NCBI RefSeq assembly: GCF_947172395.1
Contig: NC_069087.1
Coordinates: forward strand, 17,986,889-18,050,888
Length of the DNA stretch: 64,000 nt
Origin: Bicyclus anynana
Lineage: Eukaryota; Arthropoda; Insecta; Lepidoptera; Nymphalidae
Direction of reading: 5' to 3'
The notes under the pieces were generated by a model. It had not been told where the DNA came from, ran no database searches, and worked only from the letters and a program-made list of their open reading frames with translations. The first letter of the stretch is position 1. Each line of letters opens with the position of its first letter. Both the position numbers and the translations under genes were made by a program. Below are positions 9,286-19,215 of the stretch, piece after piece.

Positions 9286-9995
9286 TGATGAATTAACTAG
9301 AAGTGGTTGTTACGGTTAGTTTGTATGCTATATGAAGTGGGTGCGAAAGAATTACCAGCAATAACTCTCTATAACTTGCATAAAGACCTTGACCTCACTA
9401 GATCTGCAAGTTCTATATTTTAACGGGTATCCAAAGCTGCTCTAGTATTGGTAGTACGATCATCTTTTTTATTTAAGGAAATTCTTGATTCTGGTAGCTG
9501 AGTTGCCAGGAAATAAAAATTTCTGAGCGTCGGAAAGAAATAATGTACCACGCAATTTGTGTGGATGTTAAGTTGCATAACTATTTAAATTAATCAACAG
9601 TAAAAAAACATCTTGACAAACAACAAATTTTCGCTTATAGTTAGCTACCAGAATCAAGAATTTTCGTAAATAAAAAAATGGATCGTCACGTCGATATGAA
9701 GCTACTCACAAAAAAATTAACTTGAGAGTAATCAGTTGTAAAAAATGTTCTACACATCCCGGACTATCCTGTTTAAGGTATTACATCACTGTCTGTGGCA
9801 CCAAACAGAAAGGGTTTACAGTTCAGCATTTAGCCGTTTATTGCAAGAAAGCAATGTCCAGCGCTGATTTGCAGCTGAGACGGGTTAGTTAACTGTCAAG
9901 GACATCCTTATGTAACTACACCATCACAAGTTCGGTGCTCTGCTTGGAGATTTCCTTCTATCACGCGATAGACCCAGCACCCGCATGGTGAATCC
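9286..9995 (+). pseudogene. Decayed LINE C-terminus and 3' UTR, interrupted by a MITE
   Basis: The first part (9286-9455) aligns with the ORF end at 18110-18290 (ATGAAGTGGGTGCGAAAG, TCTCTATAACTTGC), but stops and frameshifts interrupt it. An inverted-repeat element occupies 9456-9686. The family 3' UTR resumes before 9995 (ACGCGATAGACCCAGCACC, TGGTGAATCCAT), where a Helitron-like element begins. It is an old copy. Confidence 0.55.
9456..9686. mobile_element. MITE, 231 bp with about 44-bp terminal inverted repeats
   Basis: The arms 9456-9499 and 9643-9686 are inverted copies sharing AATTCTTGATTCTGGTAGCT with a few mismatches outside it. There is no coding capacity. It lies between a LINE ORF relic and the LINE 3' UTR, so it probably inserted into the LINE. 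Confidence 0.65.
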
Positions 9996-9996
9996 A

Positions 9997-10193
9997 TCCA
10001 ATACTAATATTATAAAGCTGAAGAGTTTGTTTCTTTGTTTGAACGCGCTAATCTCAGGAACTACTGGTCCGATTTGAAAAATTCTTTCAGTGTTAGACAG
10101 TCCATTTATCCAAAAATACTATAGGCTATATATTATCTTCGTATTCCTACTGGAACGAGAACAACACGGGTGAAACCGCGCGGCGTCTGCTAG
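9997..10193 (+). mobile_element. Small Helitron-like element (TC...CTAG)
   Basis: It starts with TCCAATACTAATATTATAAAG after A and ends GGTGAAACCGCGCGG, then CTAG before T. It is 197 bp long. A related but clearly different subfamily occurs at 3423 and 4900. It is inserted at the 3' end of the LINE relic. Confidence 0.65.
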
Positions 10194-10454
10194 TTTGATG
10201 GCCTGGCAACACTTGATGGCTATTTACCACATCGTTCACTCCTTGTACAATATCATAGCGGGTGAGAGATCAATTACAGGCTGACAGGTTGACCCCAGGG
10301 CCGGGGGTCTAGATATGAAATGTCAGTGTGCCTGTCCATGTGATCGTCTTAGCATTTTACATTTAAAATTACCATACAGAAAAAACTATCAATCATATAG
10401 AGACTTTGTTGACATGATAACACTTATCTCTGTATGAGATTTCTACCAGTAACC
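10194..10454. other. Unclassified sequence, no gene
   Basis: No coding frame and no recognised repeat. Confidence 0.35.
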
Positions 10455-10766
10455 CATGGCAGCATGTACCTATCGAATCATGAGGTCCTGAGTTCAACTC
10501 CTGGGTGGGTTAAGTTTTCTTTCTAAGAAATTTTCAGTTAAAATTCTCAACCCAGAGTTGATAAGTGGGTGGTTTTACACCCCCGTACCTCGTAGAGCAC
10601 GTTAAGCCGTCAGCCCCGGTCAATAACATTAACATTATCACGCTATATAAGCCCGCCAACCCGTATTTGAGTATCGTGGAGGGTCCAAACTCCATATATT
10701 TTCTCCTAGAAGAAGGGAGTCCTGTAGTGACCCCTTAAAATCGGCTAATAATGATGATGATGATTC
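10455..10766 (+). mobile_element. tRNA-derived SINE, family C
   Basis: The head includes GAATCATGAGGTCCTGAG and a B-box-like GTTCAACTCC. The body contains GGTTTTACACCCCCGTACC and GTCAGCCCCGGTCAATAAC. The tail, ATCGGCTAATAATGATGATG, is almost the tail of the RTE-like LINE. Fragments occur at 32430 and possibly 16918. Confidence 0.7.
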
Positions 10767-11498
10767 ATAAATGACATACCTGCATATAAATCAGCAATCA
10801 TTTGCAAAAATCGCTCTCAGTTGCAGTGAAAGTGGTACCTATATCTCGCGGTCGGCGTGAGGACGTCCGGGCGTCATCAATTGTATAAGTAATCGCGGAT
10901 GTTACATATTACGTATAATATGTGGGTGATCGAGCTCTCTCACTGGTTTTTTTTTAAATTGTACTACATATTTTATAGATTTTTTTGAAGCTATTCTATT
11001 ACTTAGGAAGTCGTGGCTTTGGATAGTCATTTTTAAATTTGACAGTTTAGCGTTTGTTATAAAACGTCTTTCAACGAATGTTTTGCTTACTTTGATAGTG
11101 GTTAAAGTTTATTTTACACGCTTTAGATTAGCTTCACTTGTAACTATGTATGTAAGAATCTTGGAATCTTAATTTGATCCACTTCCCGGTTCGATTAGGA
11201 TGACATTTTGCACACGCTCTGAGTTCTGATGACATTACATGACTAGCTAAGAAACGTCATTACTAATCCAATATGGCGGCCTCCCCAAGATGGTGGACTG
11301 GCTGTTTGAAATCCACCCCCATGATATGGATATCAAATGAAAGAATTTCATGCCATGAATACGAAAAAAGTAGTGTGACTTTTATAGTTTTTTAAAGTAT
11401 TTAAAGTTATTTACTACTACTACTAATGTTAGTATTTTTTTTTCTATAGTATTATCGGACCAAGCAATCGCTTACAAACATAACATAATAACCTTTTG
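10767..11498. other. Mixed unique sequence, no gene
   Basis: A GC-rich patch with CGTCCGGGCGTC lies at 10835-10880. The rest is AT-rich and nothing else was recognised. Confidence 0.35.
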
Positions 11499-11580
11499 AC
11501 GTTCTCCGTGGCGCAGTGGTTTGCGTGGTGGGTTTATAGTGGGAGGTCCTAGGTTCGATTCATCGCTGGGCTAGAAAATT
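11499..11580 (+). mobile_element. SINE head fragment (family D type)
   Basis: GTTCTCCGTGGCGCAGTGG and a B-box-like GGTTCGATTC are tRNA-like. Only the head remains, directly before a family A SINE. Confidence 0.5.
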
Positions 11581-11647
11581 TCTTTTTATAGACTTTAAGA
11601 AAAGTTTATTTATTTATTTTATTTATATATATGTACTTTATTGCACG

Positions 11648-11970
11648 AGCCGTGATAGTCTAGTGGATATGACCTCTGCCTCCGATTCCAAGGGTGTGGG
11701 TTTGAATCCGGTCCGGGGCATGCACCTCCAACTTTTTAATTGTGTGCATTTTAAGAAATTAAATATCACGTGTCTCAATCGGTGAAGGAAAACATCCTGA
11801 GGAAACCTGCATACCAGAGAATTATCTTAATTATCTGCGTGTGTGAAGTCTGCCAATACGCATTGGGCGAGCGTGGTGGATTATTGGTCTTACCCTGAGA
11901 GGAGCTTACCCTTACTCTCATTCTGAGAGGAGACTCGAGCTCAGCAGTGAGCCGAATATCGGTTGGCTAA
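11648..11970 (+). mobile_element. tRNA-derived SINE, family A
   Basis: A near-complete copy from AGCCGTGATAGTCTAGTGG through the B-box-like GGTTTGAATCC to GAGCCGAATATCGGTTGG. It carries a duplicated CTTACCCT stretch near 11890. The ATG tail is not preserved. Confidence 0.8.
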
Positions 11971-12025
11971 GGAAATAATGTATTAAAATACGTAATCTTA
12001 TTAATTAATGTATAAAAAAAGTTCA

Positions 12026-12090
12026 CACTATGGACTCGAATACAAAACATCGTGATTCAAAGCCCATTACGGTGACCACTGGACAAAGAC
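12026..12090 (-). mobile_element. tRNA-like SINE head relic
   Basis: Reverse-strand GTCCAGTGGTCACCGTAATG and a degenerate B box suggest a tRNA-derived head. It is weak, with no body recognised. Confidence 0.3.
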
Positions 12091-12449
12091 AAAAGTTTAA
12101 AGTTTACTAACATTAAAATTATGATCTGTATCCCATTGTCATAATTGTTGCGCAATACTAGTGAAACCGGTCCGGGTTCAGTTAGCATTGTTAGCGGCGA
12201 GTAAACACACTAAAACAAAGGTGTAGTAGTTTGATTACGTGAGGAGAAAGGACTGACCGTCCGGTGCTGGATTCGATTACCGGTTTTGATAAAATGTTGA
12301 AAATTTTATAGCGGAACCTGCTCGTTATTGCTTGTGAGGGCATTTTAGCGCTATGTACGCTAGCAGTGTCCAGACTTTTAGTTGTATTTAGGAAATTAAA
12401 GGCTTTTTTTAATATTTCTTATTTTATTTGATTATTTTAATTAATTTTT
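12091..12449. other. AT-rich sequence, no gene
   Basis: Nothing recognised. Confidence 0.35.
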
Positions 12450-12675
12450 AACCGACTTCCAAAAAGGAGGAGGTTCTGCGTTCAGCTGTACGTCCAATGT
12501 TGTGTATTATTTAAAGCTGTTTCTGAAAGATCCACAGAAATTTTGTAGTTTAAACGGGTTTAATTAAAACATCACTGGCTTGGCACCGCCTTCAAACTGA
12601 TCAGAAGGTAGCACATATACAAAATGTTATTTTTTGCTTTTTAGTTTAAGTTAATTTTTGAGTTAGAAGTCGGTT
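12450..12675 (+). mobile_element. Internal-deletion derivative of the composite TIR element
   Basis: The left end is AACCGACTTCC with the GGAGGAGG block. It jumps directly into the right half of the fold-back (GGCTTGGCACCGCC, CTGATCAGAAGGTAGCAC) and ends AGAAGTCGGTT. Both termini are kept while the minisatellite and left arm are gone. This supports the outer ends as one element's true termini. Confidence 0.65.
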
Positions 12676-13379
12676 GCATATTTTTTTTAATAAATTTTTT
12701 AATATTTCTTATTCAAAAAAAAATTTTCTTTTTTTTAATTTATTTATATTTATTTATGTACCTACTGAATTTTGAAGAAGAGATTGCCAAGAAAAAAATG
12801 GGCATGATTTGTTTAGTTATTAAGTAATAACCTTTTTACATTAATTTAAAATAGGTAGTGGTGCTAAGTAACTTTCCAAGTGTTAGTACATTCTACCGAT
12901 AATCCAATAATAATCTTGTGTAACAGATAGGTACCATTTCATACAGTTACCAGTTGCAACATAATGACACTATAATAGTGCTTTATATTCACCATGCACA
13001 ACACATAACTCCCTTTTATGATTGTCGGTTATGAAAGTCCTCTTGGCAGTCCCGGTGGTATGCGGTGACGCAAGATCGAGATTAAGTATCAAGATTTAGT
13101 GCTATTAGTGCATTGCATCTTAATTCAACGGTCACGTCATTTGCTTTCACGTGGAAATGACTTGACTTGACATGCCGATGGCTTTGGTGCATCTATCATA
13201 CGCTGCAGTTTATTTTTTCTTAAAAAAATGTGCATCTTCACTGCTAGCACATTTTAATGGCCTACTACAGGGCCACATTACCTTCCTTATAGAACCTCCT
13301 CCGGGCTGAGAGTTTTATTGAAAATTTCGAAGAAGAAAAATATTAAACTACTAACGACCTACTAATTTAAAAAAAATAT
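12676..13379. other. Unique sequence with one GC-richer patch
   Basis: The patch at about 13020-13210 (GTCCCGGTGGTATGCGGTGA) is repeat-free and may be regulatory. No open frame. Confidence 0.3.
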
Positions 13380-13464
13380 CTAATGGAAAGCTATATTATC
13401 AGCGAGTAACATTAACAAGGGAATGCGATCTACGTCAGTGAAACAGCGGGGACATTCGCTAGTA
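13380..13464 (+). mobile_element. Degraded Helitron-like 3' end
   Basis: GTGAAACAGCGGGGACATTCG followed by CTAGT resembles the Helitron-like terminus with mutations. Confidence 0.4.
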
Positions 13465-13562
13465 ATGTTATCAAAATTAATAAAGCTTTAGAAGATAATA
13501 TTATAAGAATTGGTATAAAAAATTCTCCAAAACGATAGGTTCAAATAGGCATTCCGAAATAT

Positions 13563-13718
13563 ATGTTCACACGTCAGCGTTTTAAAAACGCGACGCTTTT
13601 TTTCGAGCAGTGTTGCATTTTCAATTTTTGGCGTTGGAAATAGACTTTCATTTAATTTCATACTATATTTGAAGGCTTGTTTAACGCCCGTTAAAAAACG
13701 CTCGTGCGAATGTGGACT
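13563..13718. mobile_element. MITE with GCGTTTTTTAA-type inverted ends
   Basis: The left end (CACGTCAGCGTTTTAAAAAC) and the reverse complement of the right end (CGCACGAGCGTTTTTTAACG) are similar. A related copy in the opposite orientation lies at 19515-19735. It is non-coding. Confidence 0.5.
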
Positions 13719-13784
13719 AAAGCTTCAACATGTATGTTTTTTTTAATACTGACATTGTTTTGGAAAGTTTTTTTACCGGCTCAG

Positions 13785-13911
13785 CAATACCTACAAAGAA
13801 CGGATACGTGTTTGCGTAACAACAAGAGAAGTGAACGTGCTGACCACAGCGCGCTCCAGATTGAACGAGAGCCTGCGACACCCAGACCTACTGCTAACGA
13901 AGGCTGAATAG
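13785..13911 (+). other. Exon-like segment flanked by splice-like signals
   Basis: A 127-bp GC-richer segment follows a possible branch point (TACTGAC at 13748), a T-rich stretch and CAG ending at 13784. It is followed by G|GTGAGTATG at 13911-13920, a strong donor consensus. One frame stays open for about 40 codons and reaches TAG exactly at the donor junction, and another is open to TGA. I do not recognise the peptide. It could be an untranslated or lncRNA exon, or chance. Confidence 0.3.
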
Positions 13912-14047
13912 GTGAGTATGTACATTAATGAATTAGCCATTGGAAAGTAGCAAGCAGATTTGAAGGGTCGAGATCCTCAATAGTGTAAAGAAAAAGAAAC
14001 GTATTTTTTTGAGATTTTATACGGGATATTGTAGAAAATCAAAACAG

Positions 14048-14112
14048 CGTTCGCTTGGCAGTACGTCGTTGCTGGTAGGGTGGTAATTACCAACGGCCGA
14101 TGGCTATCAACA
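14048..14112 (-). mobile_element. SINE family D fragment
   Basis: CGCTTGGCAGTACGTCGTTG and GGTAGGGTGGTAA match the body of the family D SINE as in 47068-47105. Confidence 0.5.
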
Positions 14113-14870
14113 GTCTGATCACAGAAAATATAAAATCCTAACCTGGAATGGAACTTTGGACTTCTTTGCTGAGAACCACAACGCTACCAAGTTAGAGAGG
14201 TCGTCAAGATCCTTAGCTTGCATCCCTTAACTAGCAACGGTTAAAGTCTAATCTTTAACGATATTATTAGAAGGGTTGCCATTAAGCTAAGACTGGCGAC
14301 TGGGTTTTTCATATTATTATGACGAAGAAAACATTAAAAAAATACTAACAATCGTAGATGCTAACAAACTTTTAACCTTCATAAAATGAGGAAGGTCTGG
14401 CTTTAGCAAGCTCTTAGTATGAGATATTATGTGACGGATTATCTTAACTTGATCGTAATGAGACATTTACGAGATGACATTCCATTGTATTTCTTCAAGT
14501 GCATAAATAATTTAATTAGGTTAATTGGTGTTTTTTTTTCTTAAATTAGCTACTGTATAAAACTTTTTTGTTAAGTAACGAATTGTTGGCAACAAGTTTA
14601 GCATATGCCTGCGACATTGTTTGCATGGATACCTATTTTTTTTTTAACTTTTTTTTTTTTAAAGTCGTTGCCGTATTCGGACCGTTAATTGTATGTACGT
14701 ATGTATGTGCTATTGTATGTATGTATGTATGTACTCGTTTATATTGTCGGCAATTTTCTCAAAACTACTGTTCCAACCTGAAGTGAAGAGAGATCATTAT
14801 TTAACTGCATTCTTTAGAGAAAACGTTTCAGTATCTATTTTATTTAACGGTGCATGTTGTTGTTGTCAAG
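14113..14870. other. AT-rich sequence with a GTAT microsatellite
   Basis: Imperfect GTAT repeats lie at about 14692-14735, with T tracts at 14630-14665. No gene. Confidence 0.5.
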
Positions 14871-15180
14871 AGCCGTGATAGCCCAGTGGATATGATTCCG
14901 GAGGGTATAGGTTAGAATCCGGTCCAAAGCATGCAGCTCCAACTTTCCAGTTATGTGCATTTAAAAAATAAACATCGCGTGTCTCAAGCGGTGAAGGAAA
15001 AACATAGTGAAAAAACCTGCATACCCGACAATTTTCTTAATTCTCTGTGTGTGTGAAGTCTGCCAATCCGCATTGGGCTAGCGTGGTGGACTATTTGTGT
15101 CCTAACCCCTCTCATTCTGAGAGCAGACTCGAGCTCAGCAGTGAGCCGAATATGGATTGATAATGATTATGGTGATGATG
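14871..15180 (+). mobile_element. tRNA-derived SINE, family A
   Basis: Near full length with a short deletion between the A and B boxes (GTGGATATGATTCCGGAGGG). The tail, TTGATAATGATTATGGTGATG, is ATG-rich. Confidence 0.8.
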
Positions 15181-15228
15181 TTGCTCCAATACCTTATTGT
15201 AGACTGAACGAATAGATAGATATTTTTA

Positions 15229-15270
15229 ACCGACTTCAAAAAGGAGGAGGTTCTCAATTCGGCCGGTATT
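15229..15270 (+). mobile_element. Left-end fragment of composite TIR element
   Basis: AACCGACTTCAAAAAGGAGG and the following GGTTCT match the left terminus of the composite element. The sequence after it is unrelated. Confidence 0.5.
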
Positions 15271-15639
15271 TTTTTTTGTTCAAACGTTTGTTGTTTGTTA
15301 AGTTTCATAAAAAATCATATTTTACAGGGTATGCAAAGAACACGCCACTTACTGCACTGCTGTATGCCTGTCAATCATAGGTTGCTTTTTATTTTATTGG
15401 CAACCATACCTTTACGACCAAAATTCAATATTGCTGCGTATAGACAACCAAAATCATTTTTATAACGTCATAGTTTAGCATTAGGTAGTACATTTTGTAT
15501 GGCGATATTAGCGACCATCGCTCACAAAATTCTGTCCTCCCTTAATGTAATCGCAATCACTTTGTTAATGATCTTATATATATGGACGATAGTACTCATA
15601 AATTGCCTTAAATACAGCTCTGCCCTTATGTTATTATGT
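15271..15639. other. AT-rich unique sequence
   Basis: A 65-codon hydrophobic open frame at 15499-15696 has no recognisable family and is not called. Confidence 0.35.
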
Positions 15640-15990
15640 TTGAGTGATCATCATTCAAAAGTAAACGACCTTCTAAGAAACCATAAATTTTATTAATGAT
15701 CACAAATATCGGTGACTAAATTAATGTGCGATCAAAATAATAAAAACAATGATCGTTTTTCAACGATCAGAATGCAATCTCTTGCAATCATGATTAATGA
15801 TCGCCAAAACGCGTGATTGATAGAATTTGTGATTAAATTATAACAATGTCTACATTGTGAGTGTGATTACGTCTATTGTTATTGCAGCTATAGATGGCGA
15901 TGAAGCAATTTGCCGGCGTGATCGGCTTTAGTTGTGATCGTGGGTGTGATTAGATTATGGCGTATGATTAATTAGAGATTAATGGTGATG
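15640..15990. promoter_or_regulatory. Dense cluster of TGATC/TGATTA motifs (candidate enhancer)
   Basis: At least a dozen TGATC, TGATTA or TGATTG cores occur on the two strands. Two of them are TGATTAAT (15791 and 15965), the form bound by Exd/Pbx-Hox pairs in flies and vertebrates. A CTCF-like TAGATGGCG lies at 15892-15900. The region matches no repeat in the window. Function is inference from motif density. Confidence 0.3.
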
Positions 15991-16264
15991 CTTAGCAGGT
16001 TATTATGTCTAACTATTGGCAGCTGGCAGTGATGTAGATGACTTTATTGTTATAATGAACTGATGGTATTATTGATTAGAGGCAGTACATACGTACTTTG
16101 ATTATACATAATATGTTAACGATTTTACCCGCTTGGCAAATGGTGTTTTTTATATTACTTACATATTCCTGTCTTCAATTATAGCGAAACAGGAGCTATA
16201 TAATGATGCAAGTGTAATTTTTGTTTTCGTGAGAATTAATGCATAAAAATAATTTTGAACTGCT
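15991..16264. other. AT-rich sequence, no gene
   Basis: Nothing recognised. Confidence 0.4.
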
Positions 16265-16590
16265 AGCTCAGAAATCAGAAATGAGGAGATCCGCAGAACC
16301 AAAGTCACTGACATAGCTCAGCGAGTCGCAAAGTTAAAGTAGAAATGGGCAGACATAGTTCGAAGAGCCGATGGACGTTGGGGTCTCAAGGTGCTAGAAT
16401 GGCGATCCCGCACCGGAAAGCGCCGTGTTGGTCGACCCCTCACTAGGTGGACCGAGGACATCAAGCGGGTTGCAGGGAGCCGCTGGATGCTGGCGGCTCG
16501 AGACCGTTCCGTGCTTGGAGGTCCATGCAAGAGGCCTATGTCCAGCATTGGACGTCTAAGTATAGGCTGATAAGGTAAGGTAAGGTATGA
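16265..16590 (+). pseudogene. RTE-like LINE 3' end relic with GGTAA tail
   Basis: The remnant begins near the RNEE-RRTKVTDIA region and continues through GRWGLKVLEW to the end. An in-frame stop interrupts the KLKWQWAG block (AAAGTAGAAATGG). It ends with GGCTGATAAGGTAAGGTAAG instead of an ATG tail, as does the copy at 27347. Confidence 0.7.
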
Positions 16591-16917
16591 ACTAGCTAGC
16601 TAGCCTTTTATATGTATCGGATGTTTTGTGACATTAAATCAATGTAACCAATTATGTTTAAAGTAAATAAATCAAATTAAAATAATAATTTTAGGAGTCA
16701 ATTGAAAGAGTAAACAAGGTCCAACTTTTTAAAGTAGGTCAGTTTTCCATCCATGAATATCAAGTTTTTCTAGTTAGATGAGTAAATCTTAATAGAGGAT
16801 GTTAATTAGCAAACGTAATGATTAGCGTTGCAACTGTTACAAGTTTTACAACCTTGGACTTACAAATTATGAGAACGTGAGTAAATTCCTTGCTAGTTTA
16901 GTAGTAAGCATGCTTAA
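16591..16917. other. AT-rich sequence, no gene
   Basis: Nothing recognised. Confidence 0.4.
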
Positions 16918-17205
16918 TAGCTTCGATTCATGAGGTCCATAGATCAAGTGTTGAGTTGGGTTATTTTCCTTTCAAGAAATTCACTGCCCGGAGTTAAATT
17001 TATTTAACCTACACTTCCGTGACTTTGGCGACACGTATTTGGTCAAAATATTGTATGCCTAAACCCTTCATCTCACAATGGAGGAGCGTGGTGGATCAAA
17101 TCCATCTCCTCTTCTTAAATCTCCAAACACATATCCTTCTCTTATGTGAGAGAGGAGGCATAAGACCTCCTTTCTTGCACTATAATGGAGTGATTGTGAT
17201 GAAGA
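16918..17205 (+). mobile_element. Degraded SINE, family C-like
   Basis: The sequence GATTCATGAGGTCC, then TTTCAAGAAATTC and CCCGGAGTT follow the order in the family C copy at 10480-10560. The second half is poorly conserved. Confidence 0.4.
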
Positions 17206-17752
17206 GTTCAATGAACATCATTCACCTATACAATTTTAATAATAATATACTACAGGTACCTATGTTCATAATGAAGTTTTGAGGTCATTGTTTCACTCCA
17301 TTTCTACTTCAATTCAGTGTCCATGATTACGGCATTGTCGTGCTTTCATTAGATTGCGCGTTTTCTCGACTTCTCTTATAGATAAGTTGCTACATCATTT
17401 CCTATTTTCTACGTGAAAGTTTTCTGTCATTTCACGTTTATAATTAGCTCCACAAAAACAAATATTTATAAATTTATTTTTACAAAATGTATCATACCTA
17501 TGATAATTTTTGCACCTTTTGTTCATGAAGTAAAATGACAATTATATAACTTACATGTACCTACATCAGGATTGAAAGCTGAAACCGATGGATTGGTGCA
17601 CCGCAAAATCACAGTCTAGCATTAAAATCTAAAATAAAACCAGTCTAGTGCGACCGGACTCGCCTACGATGGGTTCCGTGTCAATAAAAATAAAATAAAA
17701 AATGTCTGTTGTTTGGTAGAACCTTAAATATTTACTTACCTTAAATATGTTA
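17206..17752. other. AT-rich sequence, no gene
   Basis: Nothing recognised. Confidence 0.4.
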
Positions 17753-18065
17753 TCATCATCATCTCCTGTACCTTATCCCACTTAGGTGGGGTCGGCAAAA
17801 TATGTCAATCTCCATTCCCCTCTAATCTATTATTCGTCAACTCGTCATCCTCTCCCTTTACATACATGTCCTCTTTCACACACTCCAACGATCTCTTCTT
17901 TGGTCTTCCTCTCTTCTTATGTCCTTCCACTTGTAATTTCAACATTCTTCTAGTAATATGACTTTCATCCCTCCGCATTACACCATACCAAGCTAACCTT
18001 TTACTCCTCAATTTTTCTGTCACTGGCGCCACTTTCAGGTTTCCTCTTATATACTCATTCCTTAT
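17753..18065 (-). pseudogene. LINE 3' end with reverse-transcriptase C-terminus (RGRPKKR type)
   Basis: On the reverse strand the frame includes RSKRLAWYGVMRRDESHITR and GRPKKRSLECVKEDM, a common C-terminal end of insect endonuclease/reverse-transcriptase LINEs. The stop is followed by the family terminus CCCACCTAAGTGGGATAAGG and a GATGATGATAA tail. Only the last 75 codons remain in frame. Confidence 0.65.
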
Positions 18066-18089
18066 TTCAGAAAATACATAAATAAATAA

Positions 18090-18450
18090 ATATTATGACC
18101 TAACAAATGAACTAACTAAAAATGGCTATGCAGTTAGTCTGTACGCCGTGGAAGTAGGTGCGAGAGGATTACCAGCAAAATCTCTCTATAACTTGCTTAA
18201 AGACCTTGGCCTCTCTAGTAGTGCAGCTAGTTCTATATTAGAACGAGTATCCAAAGTTGCTCTAATAGGATCTTACCAAATTTGGATAGGTAGGGAGAAC
18301 AACACGAACAGAGAAGGGGAGTGTTAATCGATCGTCAAGGAATTCCTTAACCCTACATCCAGTAGTCACAAGTCCTGGACTTTGCTTGGTGTTTTTCTCT
18401 CTACCACGCGATGGACCCGGCACCTGCACGGTGAATCCATGGAATGCTAA
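18090..18450 (+). pseudogene. LINE ORF C-terminus and 3' UTR
   Basis: The frame reads AVEVGARGLPAKSLYNLLKD, then ERVSKVALIGSYQIWIGRE, and stops at 18325-18327. The 3' UTR contains AGTCACAAGTCCTGGACTTT and ends near GTGAATCCATGG. The pattern of a glycine-rich strand, a helix and an ending QK/SK-ALIG-type block is seen in R2/R4-superclade LINEs. I hold that clade loosely. An older copy is at 9286-9995. Confidence 0.55.
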
Positions 18451-18799
18451 GATATTCGTCTCACGGTTTATAAAATAAAGTCTGTTGAAAGACGGACGGT
18501 CTTAGTAATAGGGTCTTGTTTACCCAAAGGTATGGGACCCTAAAAAGCAATCCAAGGCGAGTATCCGAAACATTCTGCTCAGCGGGACGAAAAGCGTGAA
18601 AATTGGAAATTATATCCTCGTAATAAACAAACAGACGTAATGCGCCGGATGATCTACTGGTAATGCTCGCGGAAAATATGGCCATTATTATATTCAAATT
18701 ATAATATGAGTTTTCGTTTTGCTTTGTTTTAATATGAATAGATGTTAAGTTTTTATTTATTACTCCTTTTATTAGCTTAAGTAGCATGAAAATTCCACT
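18451..18799. other. Unclassified sequence, no gene
   Basis: A 151-codon reverse-strand frame (18461-18916) crosses into the next LINE relic and shows no domain. It is not called. Confidence 0.35.
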
Positions 18800-19215
18800 G
18801 TGCCTAAAGACGAAAGTCTTCGTACAATGGCCTTCGGTGTTATCAATGGCCATAGTCAACCAGTCAATGATGGAGCGAATTTTATTCCGCAAAATAAAAC
18901 CAAAAATGACATTCAAGTATGCTTGGGGTTTCTCTGCGTGATCGAATTAGAAATGAGGAGATCCGCAGAAGAACCAAAGTCACTGATATAGCTCAGCGAG
19001 TCGCGAAGCTGAAGTGGCAATGGGCAGGCCACAAAGTTCGAATAACCGATGGACGTTGGGGTCCCAAGGTGCTGGAATGGCGACCCCGCACCGGAAAGCG
19101 CAGTGTTAGTCGACCCCCACACTAGGTGGACCGAGGACATCAAGCTGGTTGCAGGGAGCCGCTAGATGCTCACGGCTCGAGACCGTTTTGTTTGGAAGTG
19201 CATGCAAGAGGTGCA
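18800..19215 (+). pseudogene. RTE-like LINE relic
   Basis: AAAGACGAAAGTCTTCG near 18807 matches 26899 in the longer copy. The C-terminal part (VSLRDRIRNEEIRRRTKVTD, GRWGPKVLEWRPR) is in frame from 18919 to 19125. It is then frameshifted by an extra C in the CGACCCCCACACTAGG stretch. Sequence between these parts has diverged. Confidence 0.7.

Noticed and set aside
11648..11720. Possible tRNA genes at SINE heads
   Set aside because: The A- and B-box-like stretches are joined to long conserved SINE bodies and occur in many copies. No cloverleaf with intact acceptor stem is seen.
18461..18916. 151-codon reverse-strand frame
   Set aside because: It spans unclassified AT-rich DNA into a LINE relic and shows no domain. 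Length alone is not convincing.
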